A DNA stretch of 30,727 nucleotides from an uncultured Oscillospiraceae bacterium. GTDB taxonomy: Bacteria > Bacillota > Clostridia > Oscillospirales > Oscillospiraceae. Made by a program: the position numbers and the translations under genes. Below, piece by piece: positions 15,075 to 23,146 of this stretch (positions within the stretch are counted from its first letter, which is position 1; each line of letters begins with the position of its first letter). Under the pieces are notes generated by a model. That model did no database searches. It was given only the letters and a program-made list of their open reading frames with translations, and was not told where the DNA came from. The stretch lies in contig CAKTKU010000026.1 in assembly GCA_934572335.1 (NCBI GenBank), positions 1 to 30,727 on the forward strand, read 5' to 3'.

Positions 15075-16404
15075 CCAGATCACTGACCGAGCCGAAGGAC
15101 GTATACTCCGGCATCCAGCGCAGCCTCACTGTGCCCGTTTCGCCCTTGCGGTTTTTCAGCACTATCGCCTCGGCAATATCGGGCTCCGCGCATTCCTTAT
15201 TATAATACCCCTCGCGGTAAAGACCTATCACAACGTCCGCGTCCTGTTCGATGGCGCCGGATTCGCGCAGGTCGGAGAGCATGGGGCGCTTATCCGTGCG
15301 CGATTCGTTGGCACGCGACAGCTGCGACAGGCACACCACCGGCACATTCAGCTCCTTCGCCATTATCTTCATCATGCGGCTGATGTCGCTGACAGCCTGG
15401 GTGCGGCTCTCGTTCGACCATGTGTGTCCGCTCCCGGCGGACTGCATAAGCTGCAAATAGTCAATGACCACAAGGTCAAGCCCCTCCACGCGGCGGCACT
15501 GGGCGTTCATGTCCGACACCGTGAGCGTGGGGTTGTCGTCTATCCTTATATCCGTGGCGCTGAGCGCCTGCGCGGCGTCGGCAATGTCACGCCACTGCTG
15601 CTCGGTGAGCTGGCCGGTCATTAGCCCCTGCCCCGGCACGCGCGCCGCGCGCGAAAGGAGGCGGGACACCAGCTGCTCCCGCGACATTTCAAGCGAGAAC
15701 ATGGCCACGGTCTTTCTCTGCGACATGGCAGCATAGAGCGCCATGTCCAGCGCGATACTCGTCTTGCCCATGCCGGGGCGCGCCGCGACGAGGATAAGCT
15801 CAGACTTGTTGAGCCCGAGTATCGTCCTGTCGAGGTCGACAAGCCCTGTGCTGAGACCGGGTATCTTCTTGCCGGAGGCGGCGATCTCCGAAAGCTCGTC
15901 GAAAACGTTCTGCACGACGGAGGACACGGGCATCAGCCCGCCGACGTTGCGCCCCTGACGCAGGGCGTATATCTTGCGCTCCGCCGCTTCGAGGAGGTTT
16001 TCCGCCTCGCCCGAGCCCTCATACACCATGGCGTTTATCTCGTCCGCCGTCTCGCCGAGGCGGCGCAGCAGCGCCTTGTCGCGCACGATGGCGGCGTACT
16101 CCATGACGTTGGCCGCCGTCGGCGTGACGCGCATGACCTCCGCCATGTATGCGTCGCACTCGTCGGTGTACACGCCGCGCACCTTCATCTGGTCGAGCAC
16201 GGTGACGGGGTCGATGGTCTGCCCGTAGGCGAACATCGCCGCCATCGTGTCATAGATGTCCCGGTTGAGCTTTATATAGAATTCATCGCTCCGCAGGCGC
16301 TCGAGCACATCGGCGATGCACCGCGGATCAATGAGCATTGAGCCGACGACCGCCTGCTCCGCCGTGGCGGAGTGGGGCGTCTTTCTGCCCAAAAGTTCTT
16401 CCAT
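15067..16404 (-). CDS. dnaB: Replicative DNA helicase
   Basis: Hexameric 5'-3' helicase that unwinds DNA at the replication fork. The 445-residue protein has the N-terminal DnaB domain ('PHSATAEQAVVGSMLIDPRCI', read in two parts), a linker, and the RecA-like C-terminal domain with Walker A 'ARPGMGKTS' (208-216), 'LDLVVIDYLQLM' (Walker B) and 'LSQLSRANESRTDKRPMLSD'. Length is standard and no intein is present. It is preceded by rplI, 25 bp away, and overlaps tilS, as in many Firmicutes. Confidence 0.97.
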   Translation of the reverse strand: MEELLGRKTPHSATAEQAVVGSMLIDPRCIADVLERLRSDEFYIKLNRDIYDTMAAMFAYGQTIDPVTVLDQMKVRGVYTDECDAYMAEVMRVTPTAANVMEYAAIVRDKALLRRLGETADEINAMVYEGSGEAENLLEAAERKIYALRQGRNVGGLMPVSSVVQNVFDELSEIAASGKKIPGLSTGLVDLDRTILGLNKSELILVAARPGMGKTSIALDMALYAAMSQRKTVAMFSLEMSREQLVSRLLSRAARVPGQGLMTGQLTEQQWRDIADAAQALSATDIRIDDNPTLTVSDMNAQCRRVEGLDLVVIDYLQLMQSAGSGHTWSNESRTQAVSDISRMMKIMAKELNVPVVCLSQLSRANESRTDKRPMLSDLRESGAIEQDADVVIGLYREGYYNKECAEPDIAEAIVLKNRKGETGTVRLRWMPEYTSFGSVSDLDG

Positions 16405-16429
16405 AGGGTGTGCTTCCTTTCGGCGGTGA

Positions 16430-16876
16430 TTATCCCTCTACCACGAGGACATTGACCGTCCCGCTTATCTCATAGCCGAGCTTTGCCTTGACGGTGTAGC
16501 TGCCGTAGCTCTTTATCGGCTCGGGCTGGACGATCTTGTTCTTCTCAACGTCCATGCCGAACTGCTCGCGCAGCGCGTCGGAGATCTCCTGCGAGGTGAC
16601 AGCGCCGAAGAGCTTGCCGTTCGCGCCCGCCTTGGCGCGGATCGTGACCTGCACGCCGGAGAGCTTCTTGGCGTACTCCTCCGCCTGCGCCTTTTCCTTT
16701 GCTATCTGCGCCGCCTTTGCCTTCTCCTTGAGCTTGAAGGCGTTGAGGTTGTCGGCGGTCGCCTCGGTGGCGAGCCCGCGCGGCATGAGATAGTTGCGCG
16801 CATAGCCGGTGGAGACCTCTTTCAGCTCGCCCTTCTTGCCCTGACCCTTTACGTCCGCGGTGAATATAACTTTCAT
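16430..16876 (-). CDS. rplI: 50S ribosomal protein L9
   Basis: A 148-residue ribosomal protein binding domain V-associated 23S rRNA at the base of the L1 stalk. The N-terminal domain 'GQGKKGELKEVSTGYARNYL' is the L9 signature, followed by the long charged helix (about 40-75) and the C-terminal domain ('GKLFGAVTSQEISDAL'). Length is standard. The ribosome site (AAAAAGGAGAG) is strong. It sits between gdpP and dnaB, separated from gdpP by a large palindrome that would fold in the transcript. Confidence 0.97.
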   Translation of the reverse strand: MKVIFTADVKGQGKKGELKEVSTGYARNYLMPRGLATEATADNLNAFKLKEKAKAAQIAKEKAQAEEYAKKLSGVQVTIRAKAGANGKLFGAVTSQEISDALREQFGMDVEKNKIVQPEPIKSYGSYTVKAKLGYEISGTVNVLVVEG

Positions 16877-16920
16877 TTTTCTTCTCTCCTTTTTAATACT
16901 GCATTATGTTTTTTGTTTAT

Positions 16921-17079
16921 GGCAATACCGCATAATGCGGCAAGAGCAGCTGGCGAGAGAATTTGAGTTCTGATGACGGCACTTTTTTGCAGGAATACTT
17001 TGTGTATTTCAAGAAAAAGTGACTAAATCAGAGCGCAAATCATCCGCCAGATGCCGCCGCCGTGTTGTGCGGTGTTGCC
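16921..17079. repeat. MITE-like palindromic element between gdpP and rplI
   Basis: About 159 bp that is one large imperfect inverted repeat. The left end (GGCAATACCGCATAA) matches the reverse complement of the right end (GGCAACACCGCACAA) with only transitions. Pairing continues inward for about 75 bases per arm with small indels (shared blocks CTGGCG, ATTTG, CTGAT, CACTTTTT). It starts in the gap and ends exactly at the gdpP stop codon. It codes for nothing visible. A non-autonomous transposable element or repeat family is likely; in RNA it would make a long hairpin. Confidence 0.7.
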
Positions 17080-19065
17080 TTAGCCCAGATAGTCGTCGAT
17101 CGCGGCATAGACCGCGTGGACGGCTTCCGGAAGCGTCTTGTCCTTGAACTGCACGGCTGCGGCGCTCCTGTTGCCGCCGCCGCCGAGCTTTTCCATGATG
17201 AGCTGGACATTCAGCTCACCGATGGAGCGCGCCGAGGCGAACACCCCGCCGTTCGCGGCGTTGGCAATGACGATGGAGGCATTCACGCCGGATATGTTCA
17301 AAAGCTCGTCCGCCGCCTGTGCCGCGACTATGCGGTCCTGCGGCTCGGTGGGCGCGGCGATCGCCACGCCGCGGTAAAGCTCCGCGCTCTGCATGATCTT
17401 GTACCTTGCGATGGTGTCCTCCATGCCGGTCTGCAAAAGCTTTTTGACCTCTGTGGTGTCCGCGCCGCAGCGGCGCAGATATGCCGCCGCGTCAAACGTG
17501 CGGTCGCCGGTGCGCAGGGTAAAGCTCTTCGTGTCCAGCACGATGCCCGCGAGCATCGCGTCCGCCTCGCACTTGAGTATGTCGCCCTGCTCTATAAGCT
17601 CCTGCAATATCTCGGTGAGAAGCTCACACGCGGAGGAGGCGTAAGGCTCGATAAAGCCGAGGGCGGCGTTCTGGATGTACGTGGCGGCGACGCGGTGGTG
17701 GTCAATGACCGCGACGCGGCTGCACTCGGACAAAAGCTCGGGATTCTCAACCTGCTCGGGGCGGTTCGTGTCCACAATGACGAGCAGCGTCCGCCCGTCG
17801 GCGCGCAGCAGCGCCTCCTGCGGGCTCATGAAGCAGTCCTTATACTCCGGCTCCGCGCGCACCATGTCGATGAGTGCGTGGGCGGCGTTTTTGTTCATGT
17901 CAATGACGATGTTCGCCTTCACGCCGCAGTTGCGCGCGAGGCAGCACACGCCCACCGCCGCGCCGACCGCATCAAGGTCGGCAAAGCGGTGCCCCATCAC
18001 GAGCACGCGGCTGGAGTCGCGCATAAGCTCGGCAAGGGTGTTCGCCATGACGCGGGACTTCACCTTCGTGCGCTTTTCGACCTCGAAGCCGCGCCCGCCG
18101 AAGAATTCAAAGCTGAGTCTGTCCTTTATGACGGTCTGGTCGCCGCCGCGCGAGATGGCAAGCTCAATGCCGATGTCGGCAAATTGCAGCGTCTCGCTCA
18201 GATTCGTGCCGTCCACGCCGAAGGCGATGCTGACGGAAGCGTTTATCCCGTTCGGGCTTTCGACCTGGTGCATCTCCTCGGTTATCTTGAACTTGTCGAG
18301 CTTCATATGCTCGATATCCTGCTTTTCAAACACGACGAGGTAACGGTCCCTGTCGTAGCGGCGCAGTATGCCGCTGTACTCATCGCACCACTGGTTGAGC
18401 CTGTCCTCAACCGCGTCGCGTATGTCGTTTTTTATGCGGTCGGGCTGGTTTTTAAAAAGCTCATCGAGGTTGTCAATGACGACGATGCCCGCAACGGGGC
18501 GCGTCTCCTCGTATTTCAGGCGGATATTGTCATATTCGGTCACGTCCACCCAATACACTATACCCATAAGGGCGCTGCCGCTGTCGCTGTCGGAGCGGAT
18601 GATGTTGCCGTGCAGGCTGTATTTCTTGCCGTTTACCTCAAGAAGCTCGGGGTACTGGGTCTTGCCCTCGAGCAGCCACTTCCCCGTGAACTGCGGCACC
18701 ATGTCCGCGATGCGCGCGTCGAGCCGCGCCCCCGTCGAGCCGCACATGCTGAAAAACATCTCATTGCCCCAGATGATGCGCGAATCGTCCAGCCGGAACA
18801 CCGTTATCGGCAGGGGGAAATTCATGAGGGTGTTGTTCTTGGCGTTCTCCGTGTCATATGTGATGGATTCTATATACGCCGCGAGCTGTTTTTCTCTCTT
18901 CTTCCGGGCAAAAAAGCCGTAAATGAGCAGCAGCAGAATGACCGCGCCCTCCGCCGCCGCAAGCTCGTACATTTTGAAAAAGAGCGCTGCCGCGGCGAAA
19001 AGCACAAGGAACACGAGATACAGTCTCGCGCCCGGCTCTGCCAGCCGTTTCAGGTTTTTATTCAC
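17080..19065 (-). CDS. gdpP: Cyclic-di-AMP phosphodiesterase GdpP (DHH/DHHA1, PAS, degenerate GGDEF)
   Basis: Membrane-anchored hydrolase that breaks c-di-AMP to pApA and so affects wall stress, potassium and osmotic control. Order of parts: two N-terminal membrane helices (about 15-55), a PAS-like domain ('PITVFRLDDSRIIWGNEMFF'), a degenerate GGDEF domain lacking the GGDEF signature (ends near 'FADIGIELAISRGGDQTVI'), then DHH ('VMGHRFADLDAVGAAVG', 'VDTN', 'VIDHHR') and DHHA1 ('EKLGGGGNRSAAAVQF'). The start GTG at 19065 follows AGGAGG by seven bases; an ATG at 19107 has no ribosome site and lies five bases from the predicted transcript start. rplI follows, as in many Firmicutes. Confidence 0.95.
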   Translation of the reverse strand: MNKNLKRLAEPGARLYLVFLVLFAAAALFFKMYELAAAEGAVILLLLIYGFFARKKREKQLAAYIESITYDTENAKNNTLMNFPLPITVFRLDDSRIIWGNEMFFSMCGSTGARLDARIADMVPQFTGKWLLEGKTQYPELLEVNGKKYSLHGNIIRSDSDSGSALMGIVYWVDVTEYDNIRLKYEETRPVAGIVVIDNLDELFKNQPDRIKNDIRDAVEDRLNQWCDEYSGILRRYDRDRYLVVFEKQDIEHMKLDKFKITEEMHQVESPNGINASVSIAFGVDGTNLSETLQFADIGIELAISRGGDQTVIKDRLSFEFFGGRGFEVEKRTKVKSRVMANTLAELMRDSSRVLVMGHRFADLDAVGAAVGVCCLARNCGVKANIVIDMNKNAAHALIDMVRAEPEYKDCFMSPQEALLRADGRTLLVIVDTNRPEQVENPELLSECSRVAVIDHHRVAATYIQNAALGFIEPYASSACELLTEILQELIEQGDILKCEADAMLAGIVLDTKSFTLRTGDRTFDAAAYLRRCGADTTEVKKLLQTGMEDTIARYKIMQSAELYRGVAIAAPTEPQDRIVAAQAADELLNISGVNASIVIANAANGGVFASARSIGELNVQLIMEKLGGGGNRSAAAVQFKDKTLPEAVHAVYAAIDDYLG

Positions 19066-19118
19066 ACCTGCACCTCCTGATACTGGAACAGACGATAATT
19101 CTCTCATTGTATTAAATC

Positions 19119-19147
19119 ATTATACCAAATATGGCTTACCTTTACAA
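19119..19147 (-). promoter_or_regulatory. Sigma-A promoter of the gdpP operon
   Basis: Minus strand: TTGTAA (19147-19142), 17-bp spacer, TATAAT (19124-19119). A start near 19112 leaves a leader of about 47 nt to the GTG. Confidence 0.65.
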
Positions 19148-19209
19148 CAAATTTCTTTAACCAAAACGCAGATAATACTAAAAAACGATCTGCAAGGAGT
19201 GAAAGCGCA

Positions 19210-20235
19210 ATGAAGGCTGTGATAATGGCGGGCGGCGAGGGCACGCGGCTGCGCCCCGTGACGGGCGAGCTGCCCAAGCCCATGGCGCCGCTGCTGGGGC
19301 GGCCGATGTTGGAGCACATAGTGCGCCTTTTGAAAAAGCACGGCTTCACGGACATATGCGCGGCGCTGAAATACCGCGCGGAGGATATAGAGCGCGCATT
19401 CGGCGACGGAGCGGCACTTGGCGTGCATATGCAGTACCGCGTCGAGCGCGAGGCGCTGGGGACGGCGGGCGGCGTGAAAAACTGCGCGGATTTTTACGGC
19501 GATGAGGACTTTCTCGTCATATCCGGCGACGCCGCGTGCGACCTCGACCTCTCGCGCCTCATGCGTGAGCACCGGGAATCGGACGCCGCGGTCACGCTCG
19601 CCCTGCACCGCAGCCGCGAGCCGCTGTCCTACGGTCTCGCCGTGACGGACGTGGACGGCAATATCCGCTGCTTCATCGAAAAGCCGCAGTGGAGCCGCGT
19701 TGTCACCGACCTTGTCAACACCGGGATATACATCCTCTCCCCGCGCGCGATGGCGCTTGTGCCGGAGGGGCGTCCCTTCGACTTTGCCAAGGAGCTTTTC
19801 CCGCTGCTGCTCGCGCGGGGAGAGCGTCTGCGCGGCATCGCGCTCGACGGGTACTGGTGCGACGTAGGAACACCGCTGGCGTATTACCGCTGCTGCATCG
19901 ATGCTCTTGAAGGGCAGCTGGACATTCTGCCGGGCGCGGCGTTCGCGCGCACGGCGGCAGAACCGCCGGACGACGCGGCGGACGCGGGCGCGGAGAGCAT
20001 AGACTGTGCCTGTGAAAGCCGCGCGGCGCTCATGGGCGCGCTGAGTGAGGCGATGCTGGACATGGGCGCGGACTACTCCGATGGTATACGCCTCGCGGGG
20101 CGGGGGTACAGCCTGCACATCGCGCCGCTTGCCGCGCGCGAGGCTGTGCGCGTGTCGGTGCGCTCGCCTGACGCTGAGTTTGCCCGCTCGCTCGCACTGA
20201 GCGCCAAGGAGGTCATAGACGCGCTGGGGTTATAG
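19210..20235 (+). CDS. Sugar-1-phosphate nucleotidyltransferase with a truncated phosphomannomutase tail
   Basis: 341 residues. The N-terminal 225 are a complete nucleotidyltransferase: 'MAGGEGTRLRPVTGELPKPM' signature, 'ISGDAACDLDL' metal site, 'FIEKP', 'NTGIYIL' and 'CDVGTPLAYY'. It would make an NDP-sugar, probably GDP-mannose- or dTDP-glucose-like. In Clostridia this domain is often fused to a full phosphomannomutase (total about 800 residues). Here, after a short Ala/Asp-rich linker, only a stretch resembling the end of that mutase is left ('ALMGALSEAMLDMGADYSDGI', split by eye, then 'EFARSLALSAKEVIDAL'); the mutase serine, metal loop and sugar loop are absent. Ribosome site is CAAGGAG. 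It is divergent from gdpP. Confidence 0.8.
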   Translation: MKAVIMAGGEGTRLRPVTGELPKPMAPLLGRPMLEHIVRLLKKHGFTDICAALKYRAEDIERAFGDGAALGVHMQYRVEREALGTAGGVKNCADFYGDEDFLVISGDAACDLDLSRLMREHRESDAAVTLALHRSREPLSYGLAVTDVDGNIRCFIEKPQWSRVVTDLVNTGIYILSPRAMALVPEGRPFDFAKELFPLLLARGERLRGIALDGYWCDVGTPLAYYRCCIDALEGQLDILPGAAFARTAAEPPDDAADAGAESIDCACESRAALMGALSEAMLDMGADYSDGIRLAGRGYSLHIAPLAAREAVRVSVRSPDAEFARSLALSAKEVIDALGL

Positions 20236-20276
20236 TTTTCCCGCTTTTTATTTGTCAAAATCCGAACAATTTCTGC

Positions 20277-20306
20277 TTGACGCACCCGCGTTCGTTCATA
20301 TATAAT
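20277..20306 (+). promoter_or_regulatory. Upstream promoter of the 2-hydroxyacyl-CoA dehydratase pair
   Basis: TTGACG (20277-20282), 18-bp spacer, TATAAT (20301-20306). Confidence 0.65.
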
Positions 20307-20333
20307 TGACATATATTTATAATACACTATACA
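20306..20333 (+). promoter_or_regulatory. Second, nested promoter of the dehydratase pair
   Basis: TTGACA (20306-20311), 16-bp spacer, TATACA (20328-20333). Its -35 shares a base with the -10 of the upstream promoter, so the two would exclude each other. Confidence 0.45.
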
Positions 20334-20357
20334 CTTGACGAATCTGGGAGGCGCAGG

Positions 20358-21554
20358 ATGAGAGACCTAAAGCATCTTATCTATTTTGAGGGGCTTCTGG
20401 ACGAGGCCGCCAACCCGCTCGTGCGCGAGGCGACGGCGCAGGGCATGCACGCCGTCGGCTACACCTGCTATCACATGCCGGAGGTTCTTCTGAATCTCGA
20501 CAACTGCTTTTCCGTGCGTCTGCGCGCGCCGCACACCGGCTCGCTGGATATCTCGACGTATTATCTCACAAACTACCTCTGCGGGTACTCCAAGGCGCTT
20601 GTCGAGCGCGGCATCGAGGGCGGGTACAGCTTTCTTTCCGCGCTCGCCGGGACGGAGACCTGCTCGGAGATGAACCGCGCGCTTGAGCACTTTGAGCTTC
20701 TGCGCCTTGTGGATAACCCGGACTTCTTCGTGTCCTACGTCGACGTGCCGTTCAAGGTGACGGAGCACGGACTGCGCCACTACGAAAACCAGCTGACAAA
20801 AAAGCTGCTTGAGCCGCTGCACTCGCATTACGGCACGGACATTTCCGACGCCGCGATACGCGCCGCCGTCGCCGAGCACAACGAGGTCTGCCGCATCCTC
20901 ACGGAGATCGGCGATATGCGCAAGCGCGATGTGCCGCCCGTCACGGGGTATGAGTACCACGTGCTGTGCCTCGTGTCGTACTGCTGCCCCAAGGCGCTGA
21001 TCCTGCCGTATCTCAGAGAGACGCTGGAGGAGATAAAGACCCGCGAGGTCGATGAAAAGCCGCGCTTTCGCGCGCGCATCGCCGTTGTCGGGTCGGAGAT
21101 CGACGACACGGACTTCACCCGCACGGTGGAGGAATCCGGCGCGCTGATCGTCGCGGACCGCTTCTGCTTCGGCTCGCTCCCCGGACGGCAGGAGATCCCA
21201 CTGACGGACAGCGAGAGCGCGCTGACGCAGGTGTGCCGCTTCTACCAGACGACGAGCCAGTGCCCGCGCTATATGCAGCGCGACATGGTGCAGGGGCGGC
21301 GCGAATACGTGCGCACGCTCACGCAGGAGTATAACGCCGAGGGCGTGCTGTACGAGGCGCTGAAATTCTGCGAATACTGGGGGTATGAGCGCCCGCTCGC
21401 CTCGCACATCATCACGGAGGAATTCGGCATTCCGTCCGTCTGCGTCGACCGGCAGTACACCGGCAACGCCTCCGGGCAGCTGCGCACGCGGGTGCAGGCG
21501 TTCGTGGAGAGTCTGGAGATAAAGCGCATAAACGCGGCGAAGGAGGGCAAGTGA
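20358..21554 (+). CDS. 2-hydroxyacyl-CoA dehydratase family subunit (HgdB/FldC-like size)
   Basis: 398 residues of the HGD-D family, oxygen-sensitive iron-sulfur proteins that remove water from 2-hydroxyacyl-CoA after ATP-driven one-electron activation. 'GYTCYHMPEVLL' (Cys37) matches the family's 'G..C..P.E' cluster ligand. 'GTETCSEMNRALEH' (Cys102) fits the second ligand, and 'EALKFCEYWGYE' a third. The tail 'GIPSVCVDRQYTGNASGQLRTRVQAFVESL' (two blocks read together) is the conserved 'RTR.qAF.E' ending. Substrate cannot be told. Start follows GGGAGG. It is one base from the next subunit. No activator ATPase (HgdC type) or CoA-transferase is nearby, so it must be activated by a protein coded elsewhere, or it belongs to a non-canonical branch. 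Confidence 0.85.
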   Translation: MRDLKHLIYFEGLLDEAANPLVREATAQGMHAVGYTCYHMPEVLLNLDNCFSVRLRAPHTGSLDISTYYLTNYLCGYSKALVERGIEGGYSFLSALAGTETCSEMNRALEHFELLRLVDNPDFFVSYVDVPFKVTEHGLRHYENQLTKKLLEPLHSHYGTDISDAAIRAAVAEHNEVCRILTEIGDMRKRDVPPVTGYEYHVLCLVSYCCPKALILPYLRETLEEIKTREVDEKPRFRARIAVVGSEIDDTDFTRTVEESGALIVADRFCFGSLPGRQEIPLTDSESALTQVCRFYQTTSQCPRYMQRDMVQGRREYVRTLTQEYNAEGVLYEALKFCEYWGYERPLASHIITEEFGIPSVCVDRQYTGNASGQLRTRVQAFVESLEIKRINAAKEGK

Positions 21555-21555
21555 G

Positions 21556-23088
21556 ATGAAGGGTCTCGGCAATACATACTCTGCCGTCACCGGCATACGC
21601 AAAACGCGCGAATGGCGCGGTCTGCGCGACACGGCGTATGACTTCGCATGGTGGCTGACAACGTGGAAGGACATGGCGGCGTTCGTGCTGCGCTCGCCGG
21701 TGCAGGTGGTAAAGGGGCTGTGGAAATACCGCTGGATGGCAACGTATCTCACCGTCCCCGCGTTCATTGACCGCCAGCTTGAGGGCAACCGCGGCGTGCA
21801 GCTGCGCTCGGGGCATATTCTATACGACGTCATCGTCAAGCACACGATAGACATCATCGCCACCATGTTCAATGCCGACCAGAGCATCGGCGGCAGCAAG
21901 CCGCTCTCCGAGCGGATCGTCTGCCTCGATGAGCTTGTGCCGACGGAGCTGATGAGCGGCTTCCCGAATCTCATCGGGCTGCCGGTGCAGACCATCCCCA
22001 TCTTCCTCTCCTCCATGATAAATCAGCAGCTCCACCCGGTGTATCTCGACACTATCGAGAACTACGGCGTGCCGTCGGACGTGTGTCCGCTGCCGTCGGC
22101 GGAGGCGGGCGTTGCCGTTGAGGGGGACTACCCCATCTTCGGCAAGTGCTTCATCTCGTGCAACATGCCCTGCGACGGCAGTGTCATGACGAGCGCGTAT
22201 CAGGACCGCTATTTCAGGCTGCCCACGTATGAGCTGGGCGTGCCGCTGAGATATAACGACGATGTGGACGCGCAGGACTACGCCGTGGAGGAAATACTCG
22301 GCTGCATCCGCTTCATTGAGGAGCAGACCGGTGAGAAATTTGACTGGGACGCATTCTTCACCGGGCTTGAAAAATACAACAAGGTCACGCGCTTTCATCT
22401 TGAGCTGTGGGAGATAAACCGCACGCGCTATCCGCAGGTCACGGGTCCCACGCCGTGGCTGTACAGGATGTACTCATTCCACCTGCACGGCGGCATGGAC
22501 GAGCGCTTCATCCGCGCAGACGACAAGGTGCGCCGCATCATGCAGGCTGGCTATGAAAAGCGCCTCCCCTGCTCGCGCGAAATGCGCCACAAGGCGCTGG
22601 TGTGGTCATGCCCCGCGAATTATTACACGAGCTTTGCCAACTGGCTGGAGCTGTGCTGGGGCATCGTGTGCGTGATGGACATGGAAACGCATATCTCCCA
22701 GCAGATAATCGATACCTCCTCCCCGCGCAGGGCGCTGGAGGGTCTCGCGCTCACGTTTGAGCGCACCACCATGCGCAAGCACACCAAGGGCGGGTACAAA
22801 AACGCCGTGGACGAGCTGTGGCGCGTCGCGGAGGAATACGCTGTCGACACCATCATTATGTACGACCAGATATCCTGCAAGGGCATGGACGGTCTTCAGG
22901 GCATATTTGACGATCAGGCGCGCGAGCGGAATTATAACTTCATCTGGGTACGGCAGGATCTCATGGACTGCCGCACCATCTCCCGCGCGGACATGCGCGC
23001 GCAGGTGAACGCCTACATGACCTCCGTTCTGCGCGAGGAACCGCTCGATCCCACGCTCGTAGACTTTGACGACAGCGAAGCATGGTGA
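21556..23088 (+). CDS. 2-hydroxyacyl-CoA dehydratase family subunit (HgdA-like, larger)
   Basis: 510 residues, the larger partner of the preceding gene, with its own AAGGAGG ribosome site. It shows 'FISCNMPCDGSVMTSAYQD' (paired Cys of a likely cluster region), 'YDQISCKGMDGLQGIF' and a C terminus 'DMRAQVNAYMTSVLREEPLD', a form I associate with the subunit-A type of these dehydratases. An N-terminal extension of about 100 residues rich in aromatic residues precedes the core. No signal peptide. Together with its neighbour it should form a heterodimer. A role in amino-acid or hydroxy-acid fermentation is the general expectation, but nothing next to it names the substrate. A terminator follows. 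Confidence 0.82.
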   Translation: MKGLGNTYSAVTGIRKTREWRGLRDTAYDFAWWLTTWKDMAAFVLRSPVQVVKGLWKYRWMATYLTVPAFIDRQLEGNRGVQLRSGHILYDVIVKHTIDIIATMFNADQSIGGSKPLSERIVCLDELVPTELMSGFPNLIGLPVQTIPIFLSSMINQQLHPVYLDTIENYGVPSDVCPLPSAEAGVAVEGDYPIFGKCFISCNMPCDGSVMTSAYQDRYFRLPTYELGVPLRYNDDVDAQDYAVEEILGCIRFIEEQTGEKFDWDAFFTGLEKYNKVTRFHLELWEINRTRYPQVTGPTPWLYRMYSFHLHGGMDERFIRADDKVRRIMQAGYEKRLPCSREMRHKALVWSCPANYYTSFANWLELCWGIVCVMDMETHISQQIIDTSSPRRALEGLALTFERTTMRKHTKGGYKNAVDELWRVAEEYAVDTIIMYDQISCKGMDGLQGIFDDQARERNYNFIWVRQDLMDCRTISRADMRAQVNAYMTSVLREEPLDPTLVDFDDSEAW

Positions 23089-23109
23089 TCAAAAAATAAT
23101 ATACATAGC

Positions 23110-23146
23110 AGAAATCGCCACTTCAGCAAATGAAGTGACGATTTCT
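23110..23146. terminator. Bidirectional terminator between dehydratase and ArgRS-like gene
   Basis: 16-bp stem with a single mismatch (23110-23125 with 23131-23146, five-base loop) between convergent genes. A-rich sequence lies to the left and T-rich to the right. Confidence 0.7.

Noticed and set aside
19141..19200. Plus-strand promoter for the nucleotidyltransferase gene
   Set aside because: A GATAAT is present, but no acceptable -35 lies at 16-18 bp, so I do not list it.
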